64,000 bases of DNA from Sphingosinicella terrae (GTDB lineage Bacteria > Pseudomonadota > Alphaproteobacteria > Sphingomonadales > Sphingomonadaceae). Location of the stretch: positions 1-64,000 of the forward strand of contig NZ_QDFY01000001.1 of the NCBI RefSeq assembly GCF_003347635.1. The letters are read 5' to 3'. Below are positions 52,258 through 60,308 of this stretch, piece by piece (position 1 is the stretch's first letter; the number at the start of each line of letters is the position of its first letter). The notes below the pieces were generated by a model. That model was not told the origin of the DNA and searched no databases. It saw only the letters and a program-made list of their open reading frames with translations. The position numbers and the translations under genes are program-made.

Positions 52258-52379
52258 TTAATTCGGGGACCAATACTTATTCGCTAAATAGTATTGCGTC
52301 CCCGAATTACCCCCGGCGGCGGAATCTTAATTCGGGGACGCAATACTGATTTGCCAAATAGTATTGCGTCCCCGAATTA
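52258..52379. repeat. Two tandem AATTCGGGGAC-type palindromes
   Basis: Copy 1 (52258-52309) and copy 2 (52327-52379) each begin TTAATTCGGGGAC and end GTCCCCGAATTA, with an ATAGTATTGCGTCC 3' half in common. They are imperfect palindromes of about 52 bp, separated by 17 bp. The same family is, from memory, linked with REP-associated tyrosine transposases in other proteobacteria. They fill the gap between the PepSY gene and the GGT gene and can form a double hairpin. Confidence 0.75.
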
Positions 52380-52446
52380 TGGCCGGATTGGCCAGCGGGG
52401 GAGGGCCTGCTAGCAATGCTCCATCCAGCCCCGGAGTAATCGCCTC

Positions 52447-54264
52447 GTGAAAAGACGTACTTTCCTTGCTGCCGCGCCGCTGGCTGCGTTCGGACTCGCT
52501 TCGGCGCGGAGCGCCGCGGCCCAGGCGCCCGGCCACGCGGCGCCGCTGAGTCCGTCCTTGCCCGGCACCCGCTTCTATCCCGACGTCGAGGCGGGCGACC
52601 GGCCGGTCGGCGCCAGCTTCGCGACCCGCTCCGAGGCGTTCGGCCGCCACGGCGCCGCGGCCTCGTCGCACCCGCTCGGCACGCTCGCGGGCATCGAGAT
52701 CCTCAAGAAGGGCGGATCGGCGGTCGACGCGGCGATCGCGATCAATGCCGCGCACGGCTTCCTCGAGCCGACCGCCAACGGCATCGGCGGCGATCTCTAC
52801 GCGATGCTGTGGGATCCGCGGCAGTCGCGGGTCGTGGGCATTGCCGGCTCCGGCCGCAGCCCGCGCGGGCTCAGCCTGGAGACGGTACGCTCGCGCGCCC
52901 GAAACGGCGTGCTGCCGCCTTATGGCGCGGTGACGGTGACGGTGCCGGGCACGGTCGATGCCTGGTGGCGGCTCCACCAGCGTTACGGCCGGCTGCGCTG
53001 GGCCGAACTGTTCGAGCCCGCCATCGCTTATGCCGAGGGCGGCGTGCCGCTCTCGCCCGTGGTCGCGCACTACATGAACCGAGCGATGGCGAATTACGCG
53101 CGGCCCGGCATCGGCATCGAGGAGATCGCCAACGCCCAGGCCACCTATGCCGCGGGCGAGCGCGCCCGCGCCGGCGAGATCTTCAGCAATCCCGACCTCG
53201 CCCGCACCTACCGGGCGATCGCCGAAGGCGGCCGCGACGCCTTCTACGAAGGCGAGATCGCCCGCACGATCGAGGCCTATTTCCGCCGCATCGGCGGCTG
53301 GATGACCCGCGCCGACCTCGCCGCCCACGAGAGCGAATGGACCGAGCCGCTCGCGACCGACTATCGCGGCGTCACCGTCCACGCGATCGGCGCCAACACC
53401 CAGGGCATCGCCACGCTGCAGATGCTCAACATGATCGAGACGTTCGACATGCGCGAGGCGGGATTCCAGACGCCATTGTCGATTCATCTCCAGGCCGAGG
53501 CCAAGCGCCTCGCCTACGAGGACCGAGCCCGATATTATGCCGATCCGGATTTCTCGCGCGTGCCGGCCGAGTGGCTGGTATCGAAGGCCTATGCCGCCGA
53601 ACGGGCGCGGCTGATCCGGCCGGACCGGATCAATCCGAACGTCGCGCCGGGCCAGGCGCCAAGCCGCGGCGACACCACCTATTTCAGCGTCGCCGATCGC
53701 GACGGGATGATGGTGTCGCTGATCCAGTCGAACTTCCGCGGCATGGGATCGGGGCTCGTCCCGGACGGACTCGGCTTCATGTTGCACGACCGCGGCCAGC
53801 TGTTCACGCTGCAGGAGGAGCATCCGAACGTCTACGCGCCGGGCAAAAGGCCGTTCCAGACGATCATCCCCGGCTTCGCCACGCGGGGCGGGCGGCCCTG
53901 GCTGTCCTTCGGCGTGATGGGCGGCGACATGCAGCCGCAGGGCCAGGCCCAGATCATCGTCAACCGCGTCGACCATGGCTTTGACGGCCAGGAAGCGGGC
54001 GATGCGCCGCGCTGGCACCATGAGGGCTCGTCGGAGCAGATGGGGGAGGACGACAAGAGCATCGGCGGCACCGGGCTGCTCCGGCTCGAGACCGGCGTCC
54101 CCGAGCGGACCGCGCAGGCGCTTGCCGAAATGGGCTGGCGGATCGGACCCTCCGACGGCGGCTTCGGCCGCTATTCCTCGGTCGAACGGCGCGAGAGCGG
54201 CGGCGAGCTGGTCTATGCCGCGGCGTCGGACGTGCGGGCGGACGGCATCGGCCTGGCTTACTGA
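52447..54264 (+). CDS. ggt: Gamma-glutamyltransferase, Tat/Sec-exported
   Basis: A 605-residue Ntn hydrolase. The signal (MKRRTFLAAAPLAAFGLASA) includes a twin Arg. The autoprocessing nucleophile is Thr410 in G-D-T-T-Y-F-S-V. N-G-I-G-G-D-L-Y near 110-118 and G-D-M-Q-P-Q-G-Q near 497 are family blocks. GGT hydrolyses or transfers gamma-glutamyl groups of glutathione in the periplasm. The start is GTG at 52447. It overlaps a convergent esterase gene by 7 nt. Confidence 0.9.
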   Translation: MKRRTFLAAAPLAAFGLASARSAAAQAPGHAAPLSPSLPGTRFYPDVEAGDRPVGASFATRSEAFGRHGAAASSHPLGTLAGIEILKKGGSAVDAAIAINAAHGFLEPTANGIGGDLYAMLWDPRQSRVVGIAGSGRSPRGLSLETVRSRARNGVLPPYGAVTVTVPGTVDAWWRLHQRYGRLRWAELFEPAIAYAEGGVPLSPVVAHYMNRAMANYARPGIGIEEIANAQATYAAGERARAGEIFSNPDLARTYRAIAEGGRDAFYEGEIARTIEAYFRRIGGWMTRADLAAHESEWTEPLATDYRGVTVHAIGANTQGIATLQMLNMIETFDMREAGFQTPLSIHLQAEAKRLAYEDRARYYADPDFSRVPAEWLVSKAYAAERARLIRPDRINPNVAPGQAPSRGDTTYFSVADRDGMMVSLIQSNFRGMGSGLVPDGLGFMLHDRGQLFTLQEEHPNVYAPGKRPFQTIIPGFATRGGRPWLSFGVMGGDMQPQGQAQIIVNRVDHGFDGQEAGDAPRWHHEGSSEQMGEDDKSIGGTGLLRLETGVPERTAQALAEMGWRIGPSDGGFGRYSSVERRESGGELVYAAASDVRADGIGLAY

Positions 54265-55271
54265 GCCGGCACGGCGGCGGGCTCGCCGCCGACCCGGCGG
54301 GCGAAGGCGAGGGCGCGGCGCAGCGCCTCGCGCCCGGCCGGCACGTCGAGATCGAACTGGTATAGGTGCGGCAGGGGCGGCTCGTGGCCCGGGAAGAAGA
54401 GCGAGTCGACCGGGACGCCTCGCCCGCGCAGCGCCCGCGCCAGCGACAGCGAATGGGGCAGCAGCGGGTCGCCATTGCCGGCCGAGACGAAGGCCGGCGG
54501 AAAAGCCGGCGTGGCGAAAGTGGTGATCGACATCAGCCGAAACTGCGGATTGTCGCGATGGTCGCGCCGGCCGCTATAGGCCCAGCTGGTGGTGCGCATG
54601 AACCAGCTCATCTCGGCCGGACCGCCGAGCAGCTCGCCGTCATAGGGCCCGCAGAACAGGATCGCGCCGCGCAGCCGGTCCGGCCCGATGGCGGGCGCGA
54701 TGCCCATCGCCCGCGCATAAGCGGGGGCGGTGACGAGATTGGCGACCTGAGCCGCGATCTGGGCGCCGGCCGAATCGCCGGCGACAATGATGCGGTCCGG
54801 ATCCACGCCGAGCCGCCGGCCCTCCCGGCCGAGAAATCCCAAGGCGGCGTTCACCTGCCGGACCGGCGTCGGATAGGTCCGCTCGGGCGCGATCGAATAG
54901 CCGACAGCCACGACGCCGAAGCCCTGGCCGGCCAGGACCTTCAGATAATTGGCGATCTCGCTTCGGTCGCCGGCGACATAGCCGCCGCCATGGACCCAGA
55001 CGATCGTCGGCCCCTGACGCGTGCCGACGCCGGGGGTGAAGATGTCGAGTCGAGCGTCGGGATCGGCGGGATCGTAGACGATGCCGAGCCGGGAGCGGAC
55101 GCCGGCGGGGACGTGCTTTTCGAGGCCGGCCGAAAGCTGCGCCGCACCCCGGGCGAAAGCGGCGCGGACCAGGAGTACGCCGGGCCAGGGCGTCAGATAG
55201 TGCGATGCCAGCGCGAGCAGGCCCAGAAGGAGGGCGATCCACGCGAGGACGTTGCGGACTTGACGCGCCAT
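54258..55271 (-). CDS. HSL-family alpha/beta hydrolase esterase
   Basis: A 337-residue esterase/lipase. An N-terminal hydrophobic segment (NVLAWIALLLGLLALASHYL) anchors or exports it. The oxyanion hole is His-Gly-Gly-Gly in W-V-H-G-G-G-Y, the nucleophile is in G-D-S-A-G-A, and D-P-L near 270 and H-x-P near 300 complete the triad. It acts on short-chain carboxyl esters by family knowledge; the substrate is unknown. AGGAGG lies upstream of the ATG at 55271. Convergent with ggt, divergent from the amidohydrolase. Confidence 0.87.
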   Translation of the reverse strand: MARQVRNVLAWIALLLGLLALASHYLTPWPGVLLVRAAFARGAAQLSAGLEKHVPAGVRSRLGIVYDPADPDARLDIFTPGVGTRQGPTIVWVHGGGYVAGDRSEIANYLKVLAGQGFGVVAVGYSIAPERTYPTPVRQVNAALGFLGREGRRLGVDPDRIIVAGDSAGAQIAAQVANLVTAPAYARAMGIAPAIGPDRLRGAILFCGPYDGELLGGPAEMSWFMRTTSWAYSGRRDHRDNPQFRLMSITTFATPAFPPAFVSAGNGDPLLPHSLSLARALRGRGVPVDSLFFPGHEPPLPHLYQFDLDVPAGREALRRALAFARRVGGEPAAVPAQ

Positions 55272-55425
55272 TTCGGGCCTCCTGCACGTCCGGGCGCATC
55301 ATGCCGTAATCGGCGTCGCCGCGCCAGCGGCCTGGCGCCAGGCCGATCCGTCGCGCCTTGTCTTCTGCTTCCCGCATGGCATCCTGAGGGGCGAGCGGGC
55401 GGCCGAATGGAGGAGATGTGAGAGG

Positions 55426-56916
55426 ATGCGCTGGCTGACCGACGAGGATCGCTCGAACCTCACCCCTGCCGAACGATGCGAGCCGCGCACGCCGCTGCCG
55501 GTGCGGATGGTGGCGAGCGAGGAATATGCGCCGCTGCCGCAGACGGCGAAGCAGCGCGAGACCGAGAGGCGGCTTTACGCCATCGCCGACGAGGTGGCGC
55601 CGAAGCTGGGCCTCTCCAGGCGCCGGTTCTTCCAGACCTCGGCCGGCATGGCGGCCGGGTTCCTCGCGCTGAACGGCGCGTTCGGGCGGCTGTTCGACGT
55701 CGGCGCGGCCGAGGCGGCGACTCCGGAAATGGCGGAGGCGCGCGCCGGCGCGCTGTCCGGACAGTTCATCATGGACATGCACACCCATTTCCTGCGCGAC
55801 GACACCCGCCTCACCAGTTTCGTCCGGCTGCGCGAATCGGTCGCCGCCCAAGGCTGGAACCCGCAATTGAGCGAGGCCGGCGAGCAGACCATCGAGGATC
55901 TGAAGTTCGAGAACTATTTCAAGGAGATCTATCTCGACAGCGATACCAAGATCGCGCTCATTTCGTCGGCACCCTCGGATATTCCGGAGGATTGGTTCCT
56001 CACCAACCGGCAAATGGCGGAGGCCAAGGCGCGGGTGAACCGCGAGGCCGGCTCGCTGCGGATGATGAGCCATGCGATCATGCGGCCCGGTGCCCCGGGC
56101 TGGCTCGAGGATCTCGACGCCGCGCTCGCGCTGCGGCCGGACTCGGTGAAGGGCTATACCGTCGGCGACAACACCCACAAGGAAACGGCGCGCTGGCCGT
56201 GGCGGATGGACAGCGAAGAGACGTATCGCGGCTACGAGCGGATCGCAGCCGCCGGCATCCGCAATGTCTGCGTCCACAAGGGATTGTGGGGGCGTCAGCT
56301 CGACCAGCGCTTCCCCCATCTCGCGCCGCATGCCCGGGTCGACGACGTCGCCAAGGCGGCGAAGGACTGGCCGCAGCTCAACTTCGTCATCTACCATGCC
56401 GGCTACCGCCTCGACGATCCGGAATGGGCGCTTGCCCAGTTCGAGCGGACCGGGCGGATCGACTGGGTCACCGACCTCGCCGAGATCCCGGCGCGTCACG
56501 GCGTCTCGAACGTCCATGCGGATCTCGGCCAGATCTTCGCCCAGACCCTGGTGGCGCAGCCCCGCTTGTGCGCGGCGATCATGGGCCAGCTCGTCCGTGG
56601 CCTCGGCGCCGATCATGTCTGCTGGGGCACCGATGCGGTGTGGACCGGATCGCCGCAATGGCAGATCGAAGGGCTGCGCCGGCTCGAGATACCCGAGGAG
56701 ATGCAGAGGACGCACGGCTTCGCGGCTCTGGGGGCGGCGGACGGGCCCGTGAAGAGCGCGATCTTCGGCGGCAACAATGCTCGTCTCTACGGCGTCGATC
56801 CGTCCGCCGCGACGGCCGCCGCCACCGGCGACCGCTTCTCCGCACGCCGGCGCGACTACGTCGCGGCGGGCGCGCAGCCGTCGAACCGGCGCTACGGCTT
56901 CGTGGCGCCGGGGTGA
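55426..56916 (+). CDS. Tat-exported amidohydrolase-family protein
   Basis: A 496-residue TIM-barrel metal-dependent hydrolase. An unusually long N-region (about 63 residues) precedes the Tat motif Ser64-Arg-Arg-Arg-Phe-Phe. Metal ligands are His119-x-His121 (D-M-H-T-H-F), a later His in V-I-Y-H-A-G-Y, and the Asp in W-G-T-D-A-V-W. It belongs to the amidohydrolase-2 (decarboxylase/lactonase-like) group; the substrate is unknown. The ATG at 55426 has GGAGGAG at about 10 nt. The cytoplasmic N-region may hold a folding or chaperone-binding role. Confidence 0.82.
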   Translation: MRWLTDEDRSNLTPAERCEPRTPLPVRMVASEEYAPLPQTAKQRETERRLYAIADEVAPKLGLSRRRFFQTSAGMAAGFLALNGAFGRLFDVGAAEAATPEMAEARAGALSGQFIMDMHTHFLRDDTRLTSFVRLRESVAAQGWNPQLSEAGEQTIEDLKFENYFKEIYLDSDTKIALISSAPSDIPEDWFLTNRQMAEAKARVNREAGSLRMMSHAIMRPGAPGWLEDLDAALALRPDSVKGYTVGDNTHKETARWPWRMDSEETYRGYERIAAAGIRNVCVHKGLWGRQLDQRFPHLAPHARVDDVAKAAKDWPQLNFVIYHAGYRLDDPEWALAQFERTGRIDWVTDLAEIPARHGVSNVHADLGQIFAQTLVAQPRLCAAIMGQLVRGLGADHVCWGTDAVWTGSPQWQIEGLRRLEIPEEMQRTHGFAALGAADGPVKSAIFGGNNARLYGVDPSAATAAATGDRFSARRRDYVAAGAQPSNRRYGFVAPG

Positions 56917-57216
56917 AGGCAGCGCGGCGCCGCCCGCTCCGGCGTGCCGGATCGTCCCATGGCCAGCACGCCGGACTCCGCACCGGCTGGCGGGCGCTGA
57001 CCGAGCGCGTGCGCTGCGCCCTCTCCGGCGGGCTCGACACCGGCCGCGCTCGCGCCGGACGACGGCGTCCGATTCGTGCAAGGACGTCGCTGCCAATGAC
57101 GACGATTCAGGGCTGCCTTGCAGGGCCCGGGCGGCCTGAGTTTTGACGGTCGGGGCCGGCAATCCATTGCCCGGGCGCAGGGTCCGGGACCGGACACCGC
57201 CGGACCTCCTTCGCCG
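56917..57216. other. 300-bp gap with a small terminator-like hairpin
   Basis: It lies between the amidohydrolase stop and the convergent mnhG stop. GTCCG (57182-57186) and CGGAC (57191-57195) pair around a GGAC loop 22 nt after the mnhG stop and might end the antiporter transcript. No gene is recognised; open frames here read only as continuations or antisense of neighbours. Confidence 0.4.
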
Positions 57217-57579
57217 TCAACGCTCCGTCGGCTCGAGCTCGGCGGCCGGCACGTCGGTGCTGCCCGCGATCCGGTCCCGGTAGAGGGCGGCGCGGGCGAG
57301 CAGCATCAGGGTGACCGGCGTGGTCAGGGTGACGAAGACCACGATCAGCAGCTCGTGCACCACCGGCCGCGAGCGGAGCACCGAGAAGCAGACGATCGAG
57401 CTCAAGGCGATCAGCAAGGTCCCGAGCGTGGTGCCGAGGGTCGGCGCGTGGACGCGCTGGTAGAAGTTGCGCAGGCGCAGCAGGCCAAGCGAGCCGACCA
57501 GGGTGACGGCCGCGCCGGCGAGGACGAGCAGGCCGACGAGCAAGGCGGCCCAGACGGGAAGATCGGGTGCCTGGATCAT
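57217..57579 (-). CDS. mnhG: Na+/H+ antiporter subunit G
   Basis: A 120-residue, three-helix MnhG/MrpG/PhaG protein: V-G-S-L-G-L-L-R-L-x-x-F-Y-x-R-V-H-A-P-T is diagnostic. It is part of the multi-subunit Mrp antiporter that exports Na+ (or K+) in exchange for protons at the inner membrane. It is the last gene of the operon; its ATG overlaps the mnhF stop (ATGA). Confidence 0.93.
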   Translation of the reverse strand: MIQAPDLPVWAALLVGLLVLAGAAVTLVGSLGLLRLRNFYQRVHAPTLGTTLGTLLIALSSIVCFSVLRSRPVVHELLIVVFVTLTTPVTLMLLARAALYRDRIAGSTDVPAAELEPTER

Positions 57580-57857
57580 TCGATCACCTCGCCGCGCATG
57601 AGGAACTTGGCGAGAGCGACCGTACCGACGAAACCGAGCAAGGCGATGATCAGACTCGCCTCGAAATAGAGCGTCCGGCCGGTCTGGATGCCGAAGGTCA
57701 GCAGCAGCAGCAGCGCGTTGACGTAGAGGGTGTCGAGTCCGAGCACGCGGTCCTGGGCGCGCGGCCCGGCGAGGATCCGCCAGACGGCGCAGGCCATGGC
57801 GAGGCTGAGCAGGATCTGCGCGGTGGTGATCGCCCAGGCGAGGATGAGATTGGTCAT
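57576..57857 (-). CDS. mnhF: Na+/H+ antiporter subunit F
   Basis: A 93-residue, three-helix MnhF protein: G-P-x-A-x-D-R-V-L-G-L-D-T-L-Y-V-N is the family signature. The ATG at 57857 is chosen because it overlaps the mnhE stop by 4 nt and gives the normal length; the frame remains open further upstream, antisense-free but non-homologous. Part of the Mrp complex. Confidence 0.92.
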   Translation of the reverse strand: MTNLILAWAITTAQILLSLAMACAVWRILAGPRAQDRVLGLDTLYVNALLLLLTFGIQTGRTLYFEASLIIALLGFVGTVALAKFLMRGEVIE

Positions 57858-58342
57858 GGCCCGAAGATTTCCTGAAGCAGGCACTCGTAGCGGTCCTTGA
57901 TCAGGCGTACCCAGCTTTCCTCGTCGACCAGGTCGAGGACGTGGATCATCAGCGCCCCGGTCGCTCGGTCGAAACGGACCCACATGGTTCCCGGCGTCGC
58001 GGTGATGATGCAGGCGAGCACGGTCAGTCCGTGAATGTTCGTCATGTCGAGGGGGATGCGAACGAAGCCCGACACCGTCTCCCTCTTCCGGAACAGGACG
58101 ATCCGGCCCACCGCCAGGTTCGATCGGAGGATGTCGGCGAGGACGAGACCGGCCAGCCTGATCGCAGGGCGGATCGCGAGCACCCGGATCGGCTCCGGGC
58201 GAAGCGCCGCCAGTCCGAGCGCGGCGAGCAAGGCGGCGATCGCGCCGAGCAGGACCTGGCCCGGCGACAGCGACTGGCTGAGGAGCAGCCACATGGCGAG
58301 CAGGGCGGCCGTCAGGACGGGGTTGGGAAGCCAGCGGGTCAT
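57854..58342 (-). CDS. mnhE: Na+/H+ antiporter subunit E
   Basis: A 162-residue MnhE protein with two or three N-terminal helices and a cytosolic part. L-V-L-A-D-I-L-R-S-N, then T-P-G-T-M-W-V, and the closing H-V-L-D-L fit the family. It overlaps mnhD and mnhF by 4 nt each, so translation is coupled along the operon. Confidence 0.92.
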   Translation of the reverse strand: MTRWLPNPVLTAALLAMWLLLSQSLSPGQVLLGAIAALLAALGLAALRPEPIRVLAIRPAIRLAGLVLADILRSNLAVGRIVLFRKRETVSGFVRIPLDMTNIHGLTVLACIITATPGTMWVRFDRATGALMIHVLDLVDEESWVRLIKDRYECLLQEIFGP

Positions 58343-59970
58343 GGCTGCCCCGCCGGCGGGTGGGCTCGCGCGGCGCCGGCGACCGACCGGATATAGCCTT
58401 CGCGATCCTCGAGAGAGCGCCCGGTCCGCTCCATATAGTTCATCACCGGTCCGGCGAAGATCATCAAGGCGAGACAGATGGCGAGCAGCAGCCCCACCGG
58501 CGCCGCCTCGGCGATGCGCAGGACGGGCTGGGGCTTGTCCGAGGGCGCCCAGATGAGGTCGATGCCGGCGCGGGTGGTGGCGATCAGGGTGGCGAGCCCC
58601 GAAAGGATGATCAAGGCGATCAGCGTCCAGGTCGAGGCTGCGATACGCTCGTCGAGCCCGAGCAGGCCGTCGATGATCGCGAACTTGGCGATGAAGCCCG
58701 ACAGCGGCGGAAGCCCGGCGAGGAGCAAGGCGCAGAAGGCGAATCCGCCGCCGAGGATGGCCACCGTCGCCGGAATCACGATCCCGACCTCGCCATCATC
58801 GATGGCGCTCTGGGTGCCGACATATTCGTCGTCGAACACCGGTTCGGCGACGGCGGAAGGCACAAGCCCGGTCTCCTGGCGCTCGACCAGCTCGACGAGC
58901 AGGTAGAAGGCGCTGAGCGCGAGGGTCGAGCTGACCAGATAGAAGAGCACCGCCCCCAGCACCGCGCCCTCTCCCGATCCGAGCGCCGCAAGCAGGGTGC
59001 CCGACGAGATGATGATGCTGAAGCCGGCGAGGCGCGAGAGGGTGCGGGCGGCGAGCAGCCCGATCGTTCCGAAGGCGATCGTCGCCATTCCCCCGTAGAG
59101 CAGCCATTCCCCGCCGAAATTCGGCATCGGGCTGTCGGTCGTGCCGAACAGCAGCAGATAGACCCGAAGCACCGCGTAGATGCCGACCTTGCTGAGGATG
59201 GCGAAGAGGGCGGCGGCGGGCGGGGTCGCCGCCGAGTAGGTGGACGGCAGCCAGAAGCCGAGCGGCCACATGCCGGCCTTGACCAGGAAGGCGATGCCGA
59301 GGATGCCCATCCCCGCCTGGAAGAGGGCGAGGTCCGATCTCGGGATGGCCGGGATCCGGGTCGCGAGATCGGCCATGTTGAGCGTACCGGCGGCGCCGTA
59401 GATCAGGCTGGCGCCGATCAGGAAGAGCAGGGATGTGGCGACGTTGATCGAAACATAGTGGAGTCCGGCCTTGACCCGGGCCTCGCCGGACCCGTGCAGC
59501 ATCAGGCCGTAGGAGGCGGCGAGCAGCACCTCGAAGAAGACGAACAGGTTGAACAGGTCGCCGGTCAGGAAGGCGCCGTTGAGCCCTGCCAGCTGCAGCA
59601 GGAACAAGGCGTGGAAGCGCGGCCCGGCGGCATCCCATCGGGCGGTCGCATAGAGGAAGGACGTGAATCCGAGGATGCCGGTCAGCGTGAGCATCAGCAC
59701 CGACAGCCAGTCCACCACCAGCACGATTCCGAACGGCGCCGGCCAATCGCCGACGAGATAGGTGCGGGTCACCGGTGCGCCGTCCATGCCGGCGGTGACC
59801 ACGCCCTGGAACAGGAGGAACGAGATCAGGACGAGGAGCAGGGTCGCCACTGCGCTGATGACGCGTTTCGCCGTCTTCTGCCGTTCCTCGAGCAGGAGCA
59901 GCAGCCCGCTGGCGGCGAGCGGAACGAGGATCGGCGCGACGATCAGCTGATCGCTCCAGGCACCCATCAA
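58339..59970 (-). CDS. mnhD: Na+/H+ antiporter subunit D
   Basis: A 543-residue, about 14-helix protein homologous to NuoN/NuoM-type proton channels. F-V-F-F-E-V-L-L near 148 carries the conserved channel Glu; K-A-G-M-W-P-L-G-F-W-L-P near 230 carries the conserved Lys. The loop V-V-D-W-L-S-V is also typical. It is one of the two ion-translocating subunits. Overlaps mnhC and mnhE by 4 nt. Confidence 0.94.
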   Translation of the reverse strand: MMGAWSDQLIVAPILVPLAASGLLLLLEERQKTAKRVISAVATLLLVLISFLLFQGVVTAGMDGAPVTRTYLVGDWPAPFGIVLVVDWLSVLMLTLTGILGFTSFLYATARWDAAGPRFHALFLLQLAGLNGAFLTGDLFNLFVFFEVLLAASYGLMLHGSGEARVKAGLHYVSINVATSLLFLIGASLIYGAAGTLNMADLATRIPAIPRSDLALFQAGMGILGIAFLVKAGMWPLGFWLPSTYSAATPPAAALFAILSKVGIYAVLRVYLLLFGTTDSPMPNFGGEWLLYGGMATIAFGTIGLLAARTLSRLAGFSIIISSGTLLAALGSGEGAVLGAVLFYLVSSTLALSAFYLLVELVERQETGLVPSAVAEPVFDDEYVGTQSAIDDGEVGIVIPATVAILGGGFAFCALLLAGLPPLSGFIAKFAIIDGLLGLDERIAASTWTLIALIILSGLATLIATTRAGIDLIWAPSDKPQPVLRIAEAAPVGLLLAICLALMIFAGPVMNYMERTGRSLEDREGYIRSVAGAARAHPPAGQP

Positions 59971-60308
59971 TCGGGCTCCTTGCCGTCGACATGGTCGGTG
60001 CCGGTGAGGCCGCGCGACGCGAGCAGGACCACGAGCAGCAGCGCCGTCATCGCGAAGGAGATGACGATCGCGGTGAGGACGAGGGCCTGAGGCAACGGGT
60101 CGACGAGCTGCGACGGGTCCGCCGATCCTCCGCGTCCCACCACCGGAGGCGCGTCCACCCGCAGCCTTCCCATCGCGTAGATGAACAGGTTGACGGCATA
60201 GGAAAGGAGCGACAGTCCGACGATCACCTGGAAGGTGCGCGGGCGCAGGATCAGCCAGACTCCCGATCCGGTCAGGATGCCGATGGCGAGGGCGAGCACG
60301 ATCTCCAT
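59967..60308 (-). CDS. mnhC: Na+/H+ antiporter subunit C
   Basis: A 113-residue NuoK-like three-helix subunit. G-x-W-L-I-L-R-P-R-T-F-Q-V-I-V-G-L-x-L-L-S-Y-A-V-N-L and the final D-P-L-P-Q-A-L-V-L-T-A-I-V-I-S block are characteristic of MnhC. Its ATG shares one base with the mnhA stop (TGATG), and its stop overlaps the mnhD start. Confidence 0.93.
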   Translation of the reverse strand: MEIVLALAIGILTGSGVWLILRPRTFQVIVGLSLLSYAVNLFIYAMGRLRVDAPPVVGRGGSADPSQLVDPLPQALVLTAIVISFAMTALLLVVLLASRGLTGTDHVDGKEPD

